Source: JANQLC01 sp036881805 (lineage in GTDB: Bacteria; Bacteroidota; Bacteroidia; Flavobacteriales; JANQLC01). From it: a stretch of 8,966 nt of DNA. The translations under genes and the position numbers were made by a program. Under the pieces are notes generated by a model. It ran no database searches, was not told where the DNA came from, and worked only from the letters and a program-made list of their open reading frames with translations. The stretch is taken from the NCBI GenBank assembly GCA_036881805.1, contig JBAJNK010000019.1:1-8966 (forward strand), in the 5' to 3' direction. Shown here one piece after another: positions 5,913-8,966 of this stretch (within the stretch, counting starts at the first letter, position 1; each line of letters starts with the position of its first letter).

Positions 5913-7645
5913 CAGCTGTACCATTCATTGGGGCATCGGCCTGCTCGGCTGAGGCAAACATCGCATTTCCCGCAGTCCGCTGCGACTTTTTCGCCAAAAT
6001 AATCCAAGATGAATCGGTTTCGGCATCGCATGCGCTGGAATGCGTAGTGCTCGACAGCTCGCAAGCGGCTCGCACTGCGTTGCTGAACTTCCAAAAAGTC
6101 TTTCTCAAAAGCGCTTAAGGTGCGCGCATCCTCACGGGGTACCAAAAACCGTATGCGCTGCAGATATCTCGGCGTATAGCCAATCACAGCGTGTGCATGT
6201 AAGTTGCGGAGTACGCTTTTTACCGTGGGCAAATCCAACTGACTGTGTTTGGCAATTTTACCTTCATCTACATGAGAATCCTCCGAAAAAATACCCCCGT
6301 ACAAGCGCAATAGGGCTTTGATCGTCCTTTCCGTCAACGGCCCTCGTTTGTACAACAGCTGCAATTGGGTGGGACTCGCATTGATGCGGATGCTCGAACG
6401 CGGGTTTGACCATTCAAAAAACCGAATGACCGCATAGCGTTCGAGCACCCGGAGCGCACCGTGAACACGCCGGGGATCCAACCCATACTTTTCGGAGAAA
6501 GCCGATAGGTCGATCGGATATATGCGCTCGTTTCGTTCGCCCAAACGGATTTGAAAGTGGTGATTCAATTTGACATAAATATCCAACACAAACGCGAGGC
6601 TCAGACTGCGGTGAGCCAGACGGGACTTTATCACACCCTTATCCGAAGGGTTTTTGAGCAGCCAGCTGCATGCCGGTTCGCCATCGCGCCCCGCCCGCCC
6701 GGCTTCCTGATACAGGGCTTCTATGCTATCGGGCAAGTCGCGATGTATGACACAGCGCACATCGGGCTTGTCGATGCCCATACCAAAAGCTGTGGTAGCT
6801 ATCAGGGTTTGAATCCGACCGTCCATCCACTGCCTTTGTCTACTGTCTCTCGCAGTGGTGTTCAATCCGGCGTGGTAAAAGGTGGTGTGCAATCCCCTGC
6901 TGTTCAAGTATTCCGAAACGCGTTCAGCCGCATTTCTGCTTCGGGTATAAACGATAGCAGAACCCTTATTCTGCTGCAATATAGCGAGTATCTCAACTTC
7001 CTTTAACGGGGCGTGGGCTACGCGGAAAGAGAGGTTCTTGCGCTGGAACGAACGTTGGAAAACCGCTGGCGCCTCTAACGCCAAGTTCTGTGCTATATCT
7101 GCTACAACGCCAGGCGTAGCCGTTGCGGTAAGCGCCAAAAAGGGAATACGTGAAAACGCGGCTTTAAAATCTCTTATCTTTCGGTAAGCCGGTCGAAAAT
7201 CATGTCCCCATTGCGAAATGCAATGCGCCTCATCTACGGCTACAAATTGGAGCTTGGCATTTTTAAGGCGTTCGACGACTTCCCGGTTGCCCAGTCGCTC
7301 TGGAGCCATATACAAAAACTTGTAACCCCCATAAGTCAAATTGTCAAATAGTCGGTGTAGCTCCGCAGCGGAGCAATTCCCATGCAAGTAGATCGACTTA
7401 ACCCCTTTGGCGCGGAGCTGTGCAGTCTGATCTTTCATCAGCGAGACCAAGGGCGAAATGACCAGACAGCTACCCGCCCGCATCAATGCAGGCACTTGAA
7501 AGCATACGGACTTACCACCCCCTGTGGGGAGTAGGGCTAAGGTATCCCGCCGGTCTAAGACAGATTGTATAATGGGGTATTGCAGTGGCCTAAATCGCTC
7601 ATATCCCCAATAGTTCTGCAATATGCGTAAGGCTTTGGATTTCAA
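5912..7645 (-). CDS. recQ: RecQ-family ATP-dependent DNA helicase, short form
   Basis: This superfamily 2 3'-5' DNA helicase acts in recombination and repair. Its 577 aa contain motif 0 FRPLQ (18-22), Walker A PTGGGKS (40-46), DEAH (138-141) in VDEAHCISQWGHDFRPAY, TATAT (173-177), FGMGIDKPDVR (287-297) and QEAGRAGRDG (313-322). The region from ~350 to ~530 looks helical and is not recognisable to me. A four-cysteine zinc site lies at the very C-terminus (C541, C558, C561, C564, with YFGE between). E. coli RecQ places its zinc domain right after the helicase core and continues with winged-helix and HRDC domains; neither follows the zinc site here. Similar short forms are common in Bacteroidota as I recall. 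The start is TTG at 7645; an in-frame TAA two codons upstream excludes an earlier one, and no ATG is nearby. Confidence 0.94.
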   Translation of the reverse strand: MKSKALRILQNYWGYERFRPLQYPIIQSVLDRRDTLALLPTGGGKSVCFQVPALMRAGSCLVISPLVSLMKDQTAQLRAKGVKSIYLHGNCSAAELHRLFDNLTYGGYKFLYMAPERLGNREVVERLKNAKLQFVAVDEAHCISQWGHDFRPAYRKIRDFKAAFSRIPFLALTATATPGVVADIAQNLALEAPAVFQRSFQRKNLSFRVAHAPLKEVEILAILQQNKGSAIVYTRSRNAAERVSEYLNSRGLHTTFYHAGLNTTARDSRQRQWMDGRIQTLIATTAFGMGIDKPDVRCVIHRDLPDSIEALYQEAGRAGRDGEPACSWLLKNPSDKGVIKSRLAHRSLSLAFVLDIYVKLNHHFQIRLGERNERIYPIDLSAFSEKYGLDPRRVHGALRVLERYAVIRFFEWSNPRSSIRINASPTQLQLLYKRGPLTERTIKALLRLYGGIFSEDSHVDEGKIAKHSQLDLPTVKSVLRNLHAHAVIGYTPRYLQRIRFLVPREDARTLSAFEKDFLEVQQRSASRLRAVEHYAFQRMRCRNRFILDYFGEKVAADCGKCDVCLSRAGRCPNEWYS

Positions 7646-7695
7646 GGATTACTCTTTTATGACAGGCAGCTATACGCTGCTTTTACCCACTTGAA

Positions 7696-7703
7696 CAAAA
7701 TTA
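7696..7703 (-). promoter_or_regulatory. Candidate -7 element for recQ-fmt
   Basis: The minus strand reads TAATTTTG (7703-7696), a perfect TAnnTTTG, about 50 nt before the recQ start codon. The -33 position reads TTTAT rather than TTTG, so the promoter is only partly supported. Confidence 0.4.
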
Positions 7704-7889
7704 CTACTCCTTTTGTAACGCGATAAACTCACAAAATACTACCTTAACCGTCATAAACCAGTATCGGAAAGCGGCAAAGCTAAGGGGCGTTATCGCGCTA
7801 TGAGATTGATAAAGCCAATCGTAGGCAAGTGTCCGGTCTGGTTACTACCCATGACACGGTACAAATACCCGCCGAGATAAATGCACTAC
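7704..7889. other. Gene-free spacer upstream of recQ
   Basis: I find no credible open frame, RNA gene or strong hairpin here. A small perfect stem GCAGC-TATAC-GCTGC lies just outside it at 7666-7680, in the recQ leader. The composition is mixed and does not show the repeat pattern that begins near 7890. Confidence 0.6.
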
Positions 7890-8966
7890 AAAACTACCGT
7901 AGCCCCAGGTAAAAACCAAAAAATAAACCCGACTTTCAAACCGCCACATCAGACAAGAGCAGCAGCGATAAAGCTAGATGTTCAAATGTCCCGCAGAACA
8001 AAAACAAAAAGATAAGCCCAACTCTTCAAGCTGCCCATCGAGCGCAAAATCAAAAAAACAATTCCCGCTTTTCAAACCACCACGCACGGACAAGCACGAA
8101 AAAATAAAACCGTCTTTATCGCTCCACAAGGGAAAAATAAGCCTCTTTTTTAAACCCTTACAAAGGAGAAAGGGAGCAAACCGACACATACGAGACAAAC
8201 ACCTTTTCAAATCGCCGCCCACAGGGACGAAAAATAAGACCGACCGTTTCAGGCTACTGATCGGACATAAGAACAAGAGAATAATTCCAGGATTTTAGAT
8301 CGATCTCATAAAATACACCCCTTTTTAAATCACCGCTAAGGTGAGTAGATAAAGAATAGTTCGCGCTTTTTCAAACCGACCCCACAAAGAGAGATAACCC
8401 TCCAATCGAGGCTAGGAAAAAAACCATAAGCGAGACCAACTACTTTTTCAAACACGCCGCAGGTCGAAGTCAACGGTAATGAGTATAGGTGCGCAAACGC
8501 TCGATCGGACAACGACAAAAAGATAAAATCCCACTTTCAAGCCACAAGAGGTCAAAACCAAAAAAAGCCCCTTTTCGGATCGGTTTAAAGGGGCAGAGAA
8601 ACAAGAAGTCCTTTTTAAACTGTCAAACGGCATAGATAGCATAATGCTGGGCGTTCAAACCATCCCGCACAGACAAACAAGAAAAGATCAACTTTTTAAG
8701 CTGAACAGAAAAACACCAAAAAAAAGTCCCATCAACCCAGCTCAAAAGGACAAGGGCAAAAAAATAAGCCTATACTTCCATTGGGCTACTATAGACATGC
8801 AGGGGTAAAATCAAAGAAATAGTCCCCTTTTCAAACCCTTACTCAGGAAAAAACAAAGGACAAAAACGAAGAGATAAAACCCACCTTCCAAACTGCCGAC
8901 CGAGAAAGTAAATACAGTCTTTCAAACCAACCCGTTGAGAGAAAAATCAAAAAGATAAAAACCGAA
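7890..8966 (+). repeat. Large block of degenerate ~45-bp repeats, running off the right edge
   Basis: More than 1 kb is made of diverged copies of one unit. It reads roughly TTTCAAACC, then CCCACAGGGAC, then AAAAACGAAAAGATAAA, then an end near CCCGAC or CCCNCT. Anchors are seen at about 7934, 7981, 8025, 8071, 8115, 8150, 8206, 8247, 8293, 8323, 8369, 8446, 8535, 8654, 8829, 8886 and 8920, commonly 34-47 bp apart, with longer gaps that seem to hold a decayed copy. The units near 8071, 8206, 8829 and 8920 are the best preserved. Unit length varies and is not a multiple of three, so it is not a coding repeat. The plus strand is rich in A and C and poor in G and T except for the anchor. The same unit, inverted, occurs at 1441-1790. 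No gene is supported in this stretch. Confidence 0.8.

Noticed and set aside
6551..7006. 151-codon plus-strand open frame inside recQ
   Set aside because: It is entirely antisense to the conserved helicase core of recQ and has no family features.
7978..8298. A 106-codon open frame on the plus strand, with an open frame of similar length on the opposite strand
   Set aside because: It lies wholly in the degenerate repeats. Unit lengths vary and are not multiples of three, the product is Lys/Pro-rich without family similarity, and both strands are open because the sequence is poor in stop triplets.
7890..8966. CRISPR array
   Set aside because: The repeats are not near-identical, there is no fixed repeat/spacer division, spacing varies from about 34 to more than 80 bp, and no cas gene is in view.

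Overview
This window is ordinary chromosomal DNA of a bacterium, most likely a member of the Bacteroidota. Three things point there. The promoters match the Bacteroidota consensus TTTG-N19-TAnnTTTG, with a letter-perfect copy in front of the tRNA gene and a near-perfect one in front of the HU gene. Rho carries a long, charged, N/Q/R-rich N-terminal extension. A START-like protein typical of the phylum is also present, and Shine-Dalgarno sequences are mostly absent. I cannot name the genus.

Layout from left to right: the C-terminal 438 residues of transcription terminator Rho (+, cut by the left edge); a 550-bp gene-free gap holding a hairpin at the rho stop codon and a block of degenerate ~45-bp repeats; a tRNA with anticodon CAT (-); a coupled pair, START-like protein and class IV aminotransferase (+); a YqgE/AlgH family protein (-), whose stop codon overlaps that of the aminotransferase; pyridoxamine phosphate oxidase pdxH (+), divergent from yqgE across only 25 bp; an HU-type nucleoid protein (-); methionyl-tRNA formyltransferase fmt (-) and a RecQ-family helicase (-), whose stop and start codons overlap as TGATG. 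From 7646 to the right edge there is no gene: first about 240 bp of unassigned spacer, then more than 1 kb of the same ~45-bp degenerate repeat in the opposite orientation to the left block.

Most genes are housekeeping: transcription termination, PLP supply (PdxH) next to a PLP enzyme, initiator-tRNA formylation (Fmt) next to an elongator-type CAT tRNA, and DNA maintenance (RecQ, HU). The least explained element is the repeat family. It is strand-asymmetric (A- and C-rich on one strand), too variable for CRISPR or a recent tandem repeat, and not plausibly coding. The main protein oddity is that the class IV aminotransferase has Gly where the fold-type IV family normally has the Glu that contacts PLP. 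I saw no mobile element, CRISPR array, phage gene or defence system.
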